Assembly: GCA_002791545.1 (NCBI GenBank)
Contig: PFXG01000008.1
Location: 89,522 to 153,521, forward strand
Origin: Zetaproteobacteria bacterium CG_4_9_14_3_um_filter_49_83
GTDB lineage: Bacteria > Pseudomonadota > Zetaproteobacteria > Mariprofundales > Mariprofundaceae
DNA length: 64,000 nt
Direction: 5' to 3'
Each line of letters opens with the position of its first letter. The first letter of the stretch is position 1. The notes below the pieces were generated by a model. The model worked only from the letters and a program-made list of their open reading frames with translations. It was not told the origin of the DNA and searched no databases. Positions 43,597 through 52,505 of the stretch are shown piece by piece. A program made the position numbers and the translations under genes.

Positions 43597-46006
43597 AAGT
43601 ATCCTGATCCTGATGGCACTGCTGGCGCTGGCTATGATTGCCGCACCGCTTACCCGCAGCTTGCCCATTCCATTTACTGTTGTGCTTGTCGGCATCGGTA
43701 TTGCGCTGGGCTGGACCTCGCAATTCTGGGAGCCCTTGCATCAGCTACAACATTTCCGCTTAACACCCGATCTCGTATTATTCATTTTTCTGCCCACCCT
43801 CATTTTTGAATCCGGTTATAACCTTGATGCCCGTCAACTGATTAAGGACATCTTCCCGGTGCTGGTGCTGGCTGTCCCTGCCCTGTTGTTATCAACATTC
43901 CTTGTCGGTGCAGGCCTGCATCTGGTCTTTGACATGCCGCTCAGCCTGGCGCTGTTGTTTGGCGCACTGATTTCGGCTACCGACCCGGTGGCGGTCATTT
44001 CATTATTTAAGGAACTCGGTGCACCGCTGCGCCTGACGGTGCTGGTCGAAGGCGAATCGCTGTTCAACGACGCTACGGCCATTGTGGTTTTCAATATTCT
44101 GCTGGGCATGGCGCTGGTTGGCGGCTCCATGGATGGACATACCATGCTGCATGCCGGTTACGAATTCATTTATGTCTTCTTCGGCGGCGCATTACTCGGG
44201 CTGATCTGTGGTCTGATAGTCTGTGAATGGATGCGGCTGATGCGCGATAATTTCAGCGCCATCCTCGTGCTGTCGGTTATTCTGGCTTATGTCAGCTTCA
44301 TCTTTGCCGAACATTATCTACATGTTTCCGGCGTCATGGCGGTAGTCGGCGCATCGCTTTGCCTGGGCGTTTATGGCGTCACGCGCATTTCGCATCATGC
44401 GGGTGAACTGCTGAGGGAGAGCTGGGAAGTGTTTGCCTACATCTGCAATGCACTGCTGTTTTTGCTGGTTGGGCTGTCGGTCGATCTGCATAATCTTGCA
44501 ACGCACCTGCCATACATTGCAGTCGCTATCGTGCTTGTACTTCTGTCGCGCCTGCCTGCGGTCTATCTGATGTTACCGGCAACCCTGCGGCGATTTCACC
44601 TGCCCGCCGTGCGCAGTGGCGATAAACATATCATGTGGTGGGGTGGCCTCAAAGGCGGACTGGCTATCGCCATTGTACTATCGCTGCCGGAAGATCTTGC
44701 CGCGCGTCAACTGCTGCTCGACATGACTCTTGGCGTCGTCATTTTCACCCTGCTGATCAATGCCCCGAGCATCAAACCGCTGATGAACAAACTGGGCATG
44801 AATGCGCTCAATGCCAATGAAAAAGTTGAGCTGGAGCAGGGTGTATTACATGCTCAGAAACATGCGCTGAATGTATTGCAGCGCATGGAAAAGGCCCGCT
44901 TCATGTCTAAAGTCAGCCTGCATCAGGCCAATAGTCTGATTCAGGATGTCATGCAACCGCAGCATGCCAGCATCAGCCCGGCCCGGCAGTTATCGCATGT
45001 ACGTCAGATTGCCAGCCGCGCCGAGGTTGAGGAGCTGGAGCATTTACGTGATGCCGGTGTGGTGCCGCAATATCTGTTGCTCGATATCAAAAGTGAGTTG
45101 CGCCTCGAACGTGAAGCCACCAGCGGTGAAGTGGCTGGCCTGAACCCTGTGCTGAAAGTGGAGCAGAAACTGCTGCGCTGGCTACGCGAACGGGACACCA
45201 TGGCAAGCTGGCTGAGCCGCTATCAGGCACTGCGTATTTCCGGACTTCTGCGACGCACGATTCTGCGTATTCTGATGACCGATGCCGCCAACGCCCACCT
45301 GAAATCGCGCAAGGATATCGATGATGATGCCCGCAATACCGTGCGCAATGAATTGAAAACACGCCTCAACGCACTGCATGCGCAACTGACCGAGGTACAC
45401 GAAAATTATCCCGGTTTCTTTTCCCGCTTTGAAACCCGTATGGGCATGCTTGCGGCGCTGGCCGGTGCCGGCTGGCAGGCCGACGATGATCACAAACATG
45501 GTGAAATCGGCAAAAAAGCGTACTGCCGCATTCAGCAATTGATTACCGAAGCCGAGAGCCGCATCCCCGAAGTTAAAAACACGCCGCTGAATCCACCGGC
45601 AAAAGACCTGATTCGTATGGTTCCGATATTTTCCCGTCTTTCGACGCAGGCAGCGGAAACGCTGGCCAGTCAGGCTGCCGTGGTCACTTTCCTGCCCGGT
45701 GATACGGTGATTGAAGAGGGTGCAAGAGGTGATGCACTGTACATCATCTCGCATGGTGAAGTGATGGTCAGCCATCGCGAAAATACCCAGGACAGCGCCA
45801 TACTCGCCAATCTGCGGACCGGTGATTTCTTCGGTGAAATGGCCCTGCTTGGCGATCAGGTTCGCAAGGCAACGGTCACAGCCATACAAGCTTCCACCCT
45901 GCTTCGCCTGACACGCAAAGAGGTGCTGGCGCTGGCCAGCCAGTACCCGGAAGTACAGCAACATCTCAAAGCCGCTGAAGAGGAACGGGCACAGACGCTG
46001 GAATAA
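43583..46006 (+). CDS. CPA1-type Na+/H+ antiporter with C-terminal cNMP-binding domain
   Basis: 807 residues. About 12 membrane segments span residues 5-400, with the CPA1 motifs FLPTLIFESGYNLD, SATDPVAV and the ion site NDATAIV. A long helical cytosolic linker (400-660) follows, then a cNMP-binding barrel (about 670-790): FLPGDTVIEEGARGDALYII and cassette FFGEMALLGDQVRKATV with Glu and Arg retained. Plant SOS1-type exchangers have a similar arrangement. It would couple Na+ or H+ exchange to cAMP. Preceded by a possible leader ORF. Confidence 0.9.
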   Translation: MPLSESILILMALLALAMIAAPLTRSLPIPFTVVLVGIGIALGWTSQFWEPLHQLQHFRLTPDLVLFIFLPTLIFESGYNLDARQLIKDIFPVLVLAVPALLLSTFLVGAGLHLVFDMPLSLALLFGALISATDPVAVISLFKELGAPLRLTVLVEGESLFNDATAIVVFNILLGMALVGGSMDGHTMLHAGYEFIYVFFGGALLGLICGLIVCEWMRLMRDNFSAILVLSVILAYVSFIFAEHYLHVSGVMAVVGASLCLGVYGVTRISHHAGELLRESWEVFAYICNALLFLLVGLSVDLHNLATHLPYIAVAIVLVLLSRLPAVYLMLPATLRRFHLPAVRSGDKHIMWWGGLKGGLAIAIVLSLPEDLAARQLLLDMTLGVVIFTLLINAPSIKPLMNKLGMNALNANEKVELEQGVLHAQKHALNVLQRMEKARFMSKVSLHQANSLIQDVMQPQHASISPARQLSHVRQIASRAEVEELEHLRDAGVVPQYLLLDIKSELRLEREATSGEVAGLNPVLKVEQKLLRWLRERDTMASWLSRYQALRISGLLRRTILRILMTDAANAHLKSRKDIDDDARNTVRNELKTRLNALHAQLTEVHENYPGFFSRFETRMGMLAALAGAGWQADDDHKHGEIGKKAYCRIQQLITEAESRIPEVKNTPLNPPAKDLIRMVPIFSRLSTQAAETLASQAAVVTFLPGDTVIEEGARGDALYIISHGEVMVSHRENTQDSAILANLRTGDFFGEMALLGDQVRKATVTAIQASTLLRLTRKEVLALASQYPEVQQHLKAAEEERAQTLE

Positions 46007-46382
46007 TCTTATCCGCCATCAGCCCGGATTATTCATAGATTCTGTTGTACCCTTGCTTGCCCCTTTGTATACAGTTTGTCCGCAGTGAATCCTTCATCAG
46101 TTATCCGTATGCACTGCTATGCACGCCTTCTTCAGAATTCGTTGCGAACAAACGTTCGGCGCACAAAAAGGCAGAACTGCCGTTTGGACGCAGATAGTGC
46201 GCCCGAAGGGTAAGGGGCGCCCCGCATCAATCATCACAACGATTCATAAATGATTCGGGTTAGCTATACCCACACCAATATGATCGATGAAATCCATTTT
46301 TTTTCCGGTTATGCTTTCAGCGTCCAGGCTGCTAAGCGGCCTGGACCGGACCCGGCATGATGAGCGGTCTGACGGAGGGTTT
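46007..46382. other. Intergenic region, hairpin-rich
   Basis: 376 bp without a supported gene. Contains short inverted repeats (GGCAG-AA-CTGCC near 46172 and GCGCCC...GGGCGC near 46200) that could end antiporter transcription. An open frame from 46287 runs into the next gene but lacks a ribosome-binding site. Confidence 0.4.
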
Positions 46383-47858
46383 ATGAGCAGAGTTTTTATC
46401 CGCATCGGCGGCAAAAACAAACAGCTACTGGCACTTGATGCCGCCATGGGCAATCGGCATGGCCTCATTGCCGGTGCCACGGGTAGCGGCAAAACGGTGA
46501 GCCTGCAAATGCTGGCCGAAGGTTTTTCGCGGGCAGGTGTGCCGGTATTTATGGCAGACGTTAAAGGCGACTTATCCGGCATAGGCCTGCCCGGTAAGGC
46601 TCATCAGGAGGTCGAACGGCGTCTCGGCGAAGCTGCCATCAGCGATTATAATTCACGGCCTTACCCGATTCTCTTGTGGGATATTTTCGCTGAGCAGGGG
46701 CATCCCGTTCGCGCCACCATTTCCGATATCGGCCCCCTGCTGCTCTCGCATGTGCTGGAGCTGAATGACACGCAAAGCGGTGTACTGTATGCCACATTCC
46801 GCATCGCCGACGACAACGGCCTGTTGCTGCTGGATCTAAAGGATTTACAGTCGATGCTGACCTGGATGCTCGAACACCGCGACGATGTACCAAAAAAATA
46901 CGGCAATATTTCCAGCGCTTCTGTGGGGGCGATTCAGCGGCGCTTGCTGGTACTGGAAGAACAGGGGGCAAGCCATTTCTTCGGCGAGCCTGCGCTGGCT
47001 ATTCAGGATTTCATGCATTGTGATTTCTCCGGTCAGGGCGTCATCAGCCTGCTCGATGCCACGAAGCTAATTCGCCGGGCACCTAAGCTTTACGCCACTT
47101 TTCTGCTCTGGTTGCTGTCTGAATTATTTGAGAATCTTCCCGAGGTCGGTGATCTGGATAAACCGAAACTGGTACTGTTTTTTGATGAAGCGCACCTGCT
47201 GTTTGACGGTGCGCCCAAAGCCTTGCTCGACAAAATTGAGCAAGTTGTCCGTTTGATCCGCTCAAAAGGTGTCGGTGTATTTTTTGTCAGCCAGAGTCCG
47301 CTGGATATTCCGGAAGATGTCCTCGGACAACTCGGCACACGCATTCAGCATACGCTGCGCGCTTTCACCCCGCGTGATCAAAAAGCCGTAAACAGCGTGG
47401 CCGCCACATTTCGCCCGAATCCGCATATCGACACCGCCTCGGCGATTACCGAGCTTGGTATTGGTGAAGCGCTGGTGAGCACACTGGATGCCTCCGGCGC
47501 ACCGACGCCTGTTGAGCGTATCTGGATTGCGCCGCCTGAAAGCCAGATCGGTCCGATGGATGTATCGATGCGCCAACAACGCCTGCAGAGTTCACCCATG
47601 GCCGGAAAATACGATCAGATGATTGATCGTGAATCCGCCTGCGAACTCCTGCAAGCACGTGCCGAAACCGAAACGCTTCAGCAACAGCAACAGATCAAAC
47701 AACCCGCATGGAGCAAGCCGAAAGCGGCTGCCAGAGCCTCCAACCGTCAAAGCTTTGGCGAAGCCATGGCCAAAAGCCTTGGTCGCTCGATTGCCTCCAA
47801 TCTTGGCCGCCGCATTGCTCGCGGGCTACTCGGCTCACTGCTCGGCAGTAGCAAGTGA
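46383..47858 (+). CDS. HerA-like P-loop ATPase (DUF853/YjgR family)
   Basis: About 491 residues from ATG 46383 behind GGAGGG. Walker [15 protein letters not shown]; Walker [14 protein letters not shown]; an arginine-containing region [33 protein letters not shown] is the DUF853 signature. It belongs to the HerA/FtsK ATPase superfamily; the role of YjgR proteins is unknown. The C-terminus has a low-complexity basic segment ending in a Gly/Ser-rich tail. The stop overlaps the next start. Confidence 0.88.
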   Translation: MSRVFIRIGGKNKQLLALDAAMGNRHGLIAGATGSGKTVSLQMLAEGFSRAGVPVFMADVKGDLSGIGLPGKAHQEVERRLGEAAISDYNSRPYPILLWDIFAEQGHPVRATISDIGPLLLSHVLELNDTQSGVLYATFRIADDNGLLLLDLKDLQSMLTWMLEHRDDVPKKYGNISSASVGAIQRRLLVLEEQGASHFFGEPALAIQDFMHCDFSGQGVISLLDATKLIRRAPKLYATFLLWLLSELFENLPEVGDLDKPKLVLFFDEAHLLFDGAPKALLDKIEQVVRLIRSKGVGVFFVSQSPLDIPEDVLGQLGTRIQHTLRAFTPRDQKAVNSVAATFRPNPHIDTASAITELGIGEALVSTLDASGAPTPVERIWIAPPESQIGPMDVSMRQQRLQSSPMAGKYDQMIDRESACELLQARAETETLQQQQQIKQPAWSKPKAAARASNRQSFGEAMAKSLGRSIASNLGRRIARGLLGSLLGSSK

Positions 47859-48574
47859 TACCGCCGATGCTGCATCGGTGCTTGCACTGGGCGGGCATCG
47901 ATCTGGTTCGCGTCAGTCATGGCGAACGTTGTCTGGCCGCTATCGGTGCCACCATCGGCATCGCCAGCACCTGGGGAATCAGTAGTCTGTTTCTGGGGCC
48001 GGAAGCATCGATGCTGATGCTCGCATCGATGGGAGCCGGTGCCGTGTTACTCTTTGCCGTCCCCCACGGGGCATTATCACAGCCATGGCCGGCACTGGGT
48101 GGACATCTGATTTCCGCCCTGATCGGCGTCACCTGTGCTCAGTGGATTAGTGACATCGCACTGGCGGCTTCCGTTGCTGTCGGACTCGCCGTTTTGCTCA
48201 TGCACTATAGCCACAGTCTGCACCCGCCGGGTGGCGCAACGGCGCTGATTGCCGTGATTGGCGGAACCGATGTACATGCGCTGGGCTATGCCTACGTGGT
48301 TGCGCCAGTCATGCTTAATGCACTGACGATTTTTCTGATTGCCCTGATCTTCAACAATCTCTCAGCCCATCGCCGCTATCCTGCCGCATGGGCAAACAAG
48401 CCATCCGTTCAAAATGCTCCCCCATCGATGCGCATATCAAACGTCTGCGCCGATGACGTGCGTAAAGCTCTGGATGCTATGGATTTGGTCGAAGACATCA
48501 GCGAAGAGGATATTATGGCCATTATTGTTCGCGCTGAAAACATCGCCAGGCTAAGGGAGGAAACATCCAAATGA
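47855..48574 (+). CDS. HPP family membrane protein
   Basis: 239 residues from GTG 47855 (or ATG 47867). Four hydrophobic segments with [21 protein letters not shown] and the name-giving HPP in [18 protein letters not shown]. The C-terminal ~60 residues are cytosolic and acidic ([20 protein letters not shown]). Some members take part in nitrite transport in plastids; the function here is not known. Overlaps its two neighbours by 4 nt each, in one operon. Confidence 0.85.
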   Translation: MIPPMLHRCLHWAGIDLVRVSHGERCLAAIGATIGIASTWGISSLFLGPEASMLMLASMGAGAVLLFAVPHGALSQPWPALGGHLISALIGVTCAQWISDIALAASVAVGLAVLLMHYSHSLHPPGGATALIAVIGGTDVHALGYAYVVAPVMLNALTIFLIALIFNNLSAHRRYPAAWANKPSVQNAPPSMRISNVCADDVRKALDAMDLVEDISEEDIMAIIVRAENIARLREETSK

Positions 48575-49215
48575 GTCGTATGCATCACTATGAAGGCGAA
48601 AGCATTATCGTTGAATTTGATCTGTCGCGCTGCATTCACACCGGTGACTGCACACGTGGTTTGCCGGAGGTGTTCGACACCCACCGGCGTGGTCGCTGGG
48701 TTCACCCCGATGCAGCCGATGCCGCTGAAGTGGCACGCATCTGTGCGGCATGCCCGACCGGTGCCCTGCGCTGCATCGATAAGGCCGAGGGCGAGCTTAT
48801 GCATGCGCCACCAGCGCAGCACAGCATTCAAATCGTCGCCGATGGTCCTTTGTATGTGCATGCCGACATGTATATCGATGATCGTCCTGAGACCGCCTAT
48901 CGCGTCGCGCTCTGCCGCTGCGGCAAATCGCGACTGATGCCCTTTTGCGATGAAAGCCACCGTGAAGGTTTTCGCAATGCAGGCAAAGTCCCGCTTGTGA
49001 TGCCCGACCAGGCACCTGCCGCAGATATCCTCTGCATCACCACGCATGCACACGGGCCGCTGACGATTGAAGGAACGTTCACACTGCTCGATAGCGAAGC
49101 TCACACGGTATGCCAAAGCAATCGGGCCAGCCTGTGCAGCTGCGGCAAATCCAACATCAAACCGTATTGCGATGGCTCACATGCACTAAACGATAATCGG
49201 AGCGAATCAATATGA
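48571..49215 (+). CDS. Iron-sulphur protein: divergent 4Fe-4S ferredoxin plus two CDGSH domains
   Basis: 214 residues. Residues 15-70 form a mono-cluster ferredoxin-like domain: RCIHTGDCTRG and ARICAACPTGAL. Two CDGSH-type domains follow: CRCGKSRLMPFCDESH (about 110-125) and CSCGKSNIKPYCDGSH (about 185-200), each with 3 Cys and 1 His to bind [2Fe-2S]. No signal peptide, so cytosolic. Possibly an electron-transfer or cluster-storage protein. Overlaps HPP and DUF2461 genes by 4 nt. Confidence 0.88.
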   Translation: MSRMHHYEGESIIVEFDLSRCIHTGDCTRGLPEVFDTHRRGRWVHPDAADAAEVARICAACPTGALRCIDKAEGELMHAPPAQHSIQIVADGPLYVHADMYIDDRPETAYRVALCRCGKSRLMPFCDESHREGFRNAGKVPLVMPDQAPAADILCITTHAHGPLTIEGTFTLLDSEAHTVCQSNRASLCSCGKSNIKPYCDGSHALNDNRSESI

Positions 49216-49895
49216 GCGAACATTTCACTGAACAGAGCTTTACCTTCCTGCAAGAGCTGGCCCGGAACAACAACCGCGACTGGTTTGCCGCGCATAAAAA
49301 TGATTACGAAGCCAGCGTGCGTGAACCGGCCCGTGCCCTGATTCGTGCGGTGCAACCACATCTGGCACGTTTTGCACCGCACTTTGTTGCCGATGATCGC
49401 AAACAGGGTGGCTCGCTGATGCGTATTCACCGCGATGTGCGTTTCTCCAAAATCAAGCAACCCTATAAAACCAATATCGGCATCCAGTTTCGCCACGAAC
49501 ACGGTAAGGATGTACATGCCCCCGGATTTTACCTGCACATCGAACCGCACGAAGTCTTCGTGGGAGCGGGCATCTGGCACCCTGACAGTGCGACGCTGAA
49601 AAAAATCCGCACCTATATCGATACACACCCCTCGCGCTGGCGGGAGGCGCTGGATGATCAGGCCTTTGCCGATTGCTTTCACATGGCCGGTGAAAGCCTG
49701 TCGCGACCACCACGCGGCTATGCTGTCGATCACCCGATGATCGAGGAACTCAAACGTAAAGATCATATTGCCATTGCACCGCTGGCGCCCGAGTTGATGC
49801 ATGATGCTGAACTGGCCGAATTCATTTGCGGCTATTTTGAAACGGCACTGCCTTTGATGACACAGCTGTGTCGCGCTATTGGTGTAAACAGCTAA
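49212..49895 (+). CDS. DUF2461 family protein
   Basis: 227 residues. FLQELARNNNRDWFAAHKND, MRIHRDVRFSKIKQPYKTN and GFYLHIEPHEVFVGAGIWHP are the DUF2461 (TIGR02453) blocks. No catalytic function is established. Overlaps the CDGSH gene by 4 nt and is followed after 10 bp by the phosphagen kinase. Confidence 0.9.
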   Translation: MSEHFTEQSFTFLQELARNNNRDWFAAHKNDYEASVREPARALIRAVQPHLARFAPHFVADDRKQGGSLMRIHRDVRFSKIKQPYKTNIGIQFRHEHGKDVHAPGFYLHIEPHEVFVGAGIWHPDSATLKKIRTYIDTHPSRWREALDDQAFADCFHMAGESLSRPPRGYAVDHPMIEELKRKDHIAIAPLAPELMHDAELAEFICGYFETALPLMTQLCRAIGVNS

Positions 49896-49905
49896 GGAGC
49901 CGCAA

Positions 49906-50991
49906 ATGACTGGTATTTCAGCACGCATTGCCGGGATCCGGCAACAGTATCCGGATAATCTGATGGCGCGGCATTTCGATAGTGCTTATTTTGATGGACT
50001 CACTCCACAGCTACAGGCGCGACTGATCCGCATCATCACAACCGGCATAGAAAATCCGGACAGTCAGATGGGGGCGTATGCCATGCAACCGGATGATTAT
50101 GCGCTATTCCAGCCATATCTTGATAAGATGATCCGTGATTATCATGGTATTCAGGGCGAGCTGCGACAGCTTTCCGACTGGCACACCGGGGGTGTCCTCG
50201 ATCTTTCTGCCATTGACCCGTCGCTGAACGATATCTCCATGCGTGTGCGTGTCGGCCGTAATCTGCGCGACTTCCCCTTGCCCGGTGCGATGAACCGGGA
50301 TGACCGGATTCGCTTCGAGCAGACAATGGTATCGGCCTTTGAAGCGCTGATGCAAACGCCCGTATTCGGCGGCTGTTATGTTTCGCTGACGCCCGGTTCC
50401 CCTTATGAAATTTCCAGTGCGCAATACCTGCAACTGGTCGCCGAGCACAAAATGTTCAAGGACATGAGCGCCGACAGCTATCTGTCTGTTGCCGGTATCA
50501 GTGCAGACTGGCCATATGGACGTGGCATGTATGTCTCGGCTGATGAGCAATTTATCATCTGGGTCGGTGAGGAAGATCAGTTGCGCATCATGGCCATGAA
50601 ACGCGGCTATATCCTCAATGATATTTTTTCTCGTTTGCACAGCAGCCTCGATTTTCTCGCCGCGCAGGGGCTGAACTTTGCCCACTCGGATACTTACGGT
50701 GCTATCACCAGTTGCCCGACCAATCTGGGCACCGGCATGCGCGCCAGTTTACACCTGCCATTGCCCAGGCTGACCGACAATGGCCGAAACACCGGGGCGC
50801 TGAAGCCCCTCGCCCGTCAACTCGGATTATCTGTACGCGGCGCCGGCGGAGAGCATACTGCGGCTGGCGCAGGCGGCATTGTCGACATCTCGCCCGGCGC
50901 ACGTTTGCAGATCACCGAAGGCGAAATTGCTCGCACACTTTACGCCGGTGTGAAAGCATTATGGGCGCTGGAACAACAGGCCAAAGCATAA
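49906..50991 (+). CDS. Phosphagen kinase (arginine kinase-like ATP:guanido phosphotransferase)
   Basis: 361 residues, the length of animal arginine kinases. N-terminal helical domain (about 1-95), then the catalytic domain. Conserved items: RVRVGRNLRDFPL (113-125, phosphate-binding Arg), GRGMYVSADEQFIIWVGEED (206-224, with the guanidine-binding Glu in EED), TSCPTNLGTGMRAS (268-281, reactive C270), and RGAGGEHT (311-318, with catalytic E316). Reversible transfer of phosphate from ATP to a guanidino compound, as an energy buffer. The substrate is probably arginine; creatine kinase-like or novel guanidines cannot be ruled out. ATG after AAGGAG; argB follows 27 bp later. Such enzymes are rare in bacteria. 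Confidence 0.9.
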   Translation: MTGISARIAGIRQQYPDNLMARHFDSAYFDGLTPQLQARLIRIITTGIENPDSQMGAYAMQPDDYALFQPYLDKMIRDYHGIQGELRQLSDWHTGGVLDLSAIDPSLNDISMRVRVGRNLRDFPLPGAMNRDDRIRFEQTMVSAFEALMQTPVFGGCYVSLTPGSPYEISSAQYLQLVAEHKMFKDMSADSYLSVAGISADWPYGRGMYVSADEQFIIWVGEEDQLRIMAMKRGYILNDIFSRLHSSLDFLAAQGLNFAHSDTYGAITSCPTNLGTGMRASLHLPLPRLTDNGRNTGALKPLARQLGLSVRGAGGEHTAAGAGGIVDISPGARLQITEGEIARTLYAGVKALWALEQQAKA

Positions 50992-51018
50992 ACAGACATG
51001 AACCGGGGAAGGACAACC

Positions 51019-51918
51019 ATGAAACATATTCAGGCACGTGCCACTACGCTTATCGAAGCATTACCATACCTGCAACGCTATGCGGGTAAGACCATCGTCA
51101 TCAAATACGGTGGCCACGCCATGGTCGACGAAGAGCTGAAAGCTTCATTTGCCAAGGATATCGTGCTGATGAAACAGGTTGGTATTAATCCGATCGTGAT
51201 ACATGGCGGTGGCCCGCAAATTGGTTTGTTGCTCAAAAAAATCGGCAAACAAGCTGAGTTTGTACAAGGCATGCGTGTTACCGACAGTGAAACCATGGAC
51301 GTGGTTGAAATGGTACTGGCCGGGCTGGTGAACAAAGAAATTGTCGCCAACATCAATCGGGCCGGTGGCCGTGCGGTGGGTTTATCCGGTAAAGACGGCG
51401 GCATGATATGTGCCCGTAAAATCGAACTGAAAATGGACTCGCCGGAACTGAATGTACCTGAAATCATCGACATCGGCCATGTCGGCACCGTCGAAAAGAT
51501 TAATCCGGAAGTACTGCATGTGCTGCAGCGGGATCAGTTCATCCCGATTATTGCGCCGGTCGGCTACCACAAAGCAGAAATGCAAAGCTACAATATCAAT
51601 GCCGATCTGGTTGCCAGTGCAGTCGCCAAGGCACTGGGCGCCGCCAAGTTCGTCTTGCTGACGGATGTGGCCGGCGTCCTGAATCAGGATAAGGAACTGC
51701 AATCACGCGTCTCCTTCGAACAAGCCGATGCATGGATTCAAAGCGGCGTCATTGCCGGCGGTATGATTCCCAAGGTCAATTGCTGTATCGATGCCGTCAA
51801 AAACGGCGTACAAAAAGCCCACATCATCGATGGTCGGGTACCGCATGCGCTACTATTGGAAATCTTTACCGATGAAGGTGTCGGCACAGCCTTTTATGCC
51901 AATCAGGCAGCATCTTAG
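51019..51918 (+). CDS. argB: Acetylglutamate kinase
   Basis: 299 residues from ATG 51019 behind GGGGAAGGAC; an ATG at 50998 also opens the frame. [12 protein letters not shown] (ATP-binding Lys), [10 protein letters not shown], and the N-acetylglutamate region [17 protein letters not shown] are all present. Second step of arginine biosynthesis. It lies directly after the phosphagen kinase, so both may be co-expressed. Confidence 0.96.
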   Translation: MKHIQARATTLIEALPYLQRYAGKTIVIKYGGHAMVDEELKASFAKDIVLMKQVGINPIVIHGGGPQIGLLLKKIGKQAEFVQGMRVTDSETMDVVEMVLAGLVNKEIVANINRAGGRAVGLSGKDGGMICARKIELKMDSPELNVPEIIDIGHVGTVEKINPEVLHVLQRDQFIPIIAPVGYHKAEMQSYNINADLVASAVAKALGAAKFVLLTDVAGVLNQDKELQSRVSFEQADAWIQSGVIAGGMIPKVNCCIDAVKNGVQKAHIIDGRVPHALLLEIFTDEGVGTAFYANQAAS

Positions 51919-51958
51919 GAACCTCTGAGTGCACGCGCAGACCATGCCGCTTGCTGCC

Positions 51959-52465
51959 TCAACCTTGTATAGCTTTTAAAACACCCTGAATAATATCAGT
52001 CGGTGTCGGCGGACAACCATGGATAATGACATCCACCGGAATGATGTCAGCAACAGCACCTGCGACTGCATAGTTGTCGCATCCGAAGACACCGCAATGG
52101 GCAGCACAATCGCCCATGGCAACAACCAGCTTCGGCGCAGGTGTTGCGTCATAAGTCATCTTCAGGGCTGTTTCCATATTGCAACTGACCGGGCCGGTAA
52201 CCAGCAACATATCGGCAAAACGCGGACTGGCGGTAAAATGCACACCGAAGCGTTCAATATCGTAATACGGATTATTGGTCGCATGCACCTCCAGTTCGCA
52301 ACCATTGCATGAGCCTGCATCAACGGCACGAATGGCCAGCGAACCCTTGAAATGCTTGCGCACCGCCTGCTCCAGTTGCGTACCTAATATTTCGAGCTGA
52401 TTGCTTTCAGATAGTGGTTCGGTAACTGTCCCGATTTTGAATATTTGATGCAGGATTCTCAGCAT
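51959..52465 (-). CDS. Hydrogenase-4/complex-I-like small subunit (HyfI/NuoB type)
   Basis: 168 residues from ATG 52465 (AGGATG 8 nt upstream); the frame opens far earlier into the preceding gene. Binds the proximal [4Fe-4S] cluster: C53 and C56 (GSCNGCELEV), C120 (VAMGDCAAHCG) and C151 (IIHGCPPTP). A cytosolic subunit linking the electron source to the large subunit. It ends convergent with argB. Confidence 0.88.
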   Translation of the reverse strand: MLRILHQIFKIGTVTEPLSESNQLEILGTQLEQAVRKHFKGSLAIRAVDAGSCNGCELEVHATNNPYYDIERFGVHFTASPRFADMLLVTGPVSCNMETALKMTYDATPAPKLVVAMGDCAAHCGVFGCDNYAVAGAVADIIPVDVIIHGCPPTPTDIIQGVLKAIQG

Positions 52466-52505
52466 AAGCTGCATCCTGTTGATCTGACTGAACCGGATTG
52501 GATCA

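Noticed and set aside
45182..45964. 260-codon antisense open frame in the antiporter gene
   Set aside because: Mirrors the linker and cNMP domain on the other strand; no start signal or domain.
49101..49928. 275-codon antisense open frame in DUF2461
   Set aside because: DUF2461 frame on the plus strand is well conserved; the antisense has no support.
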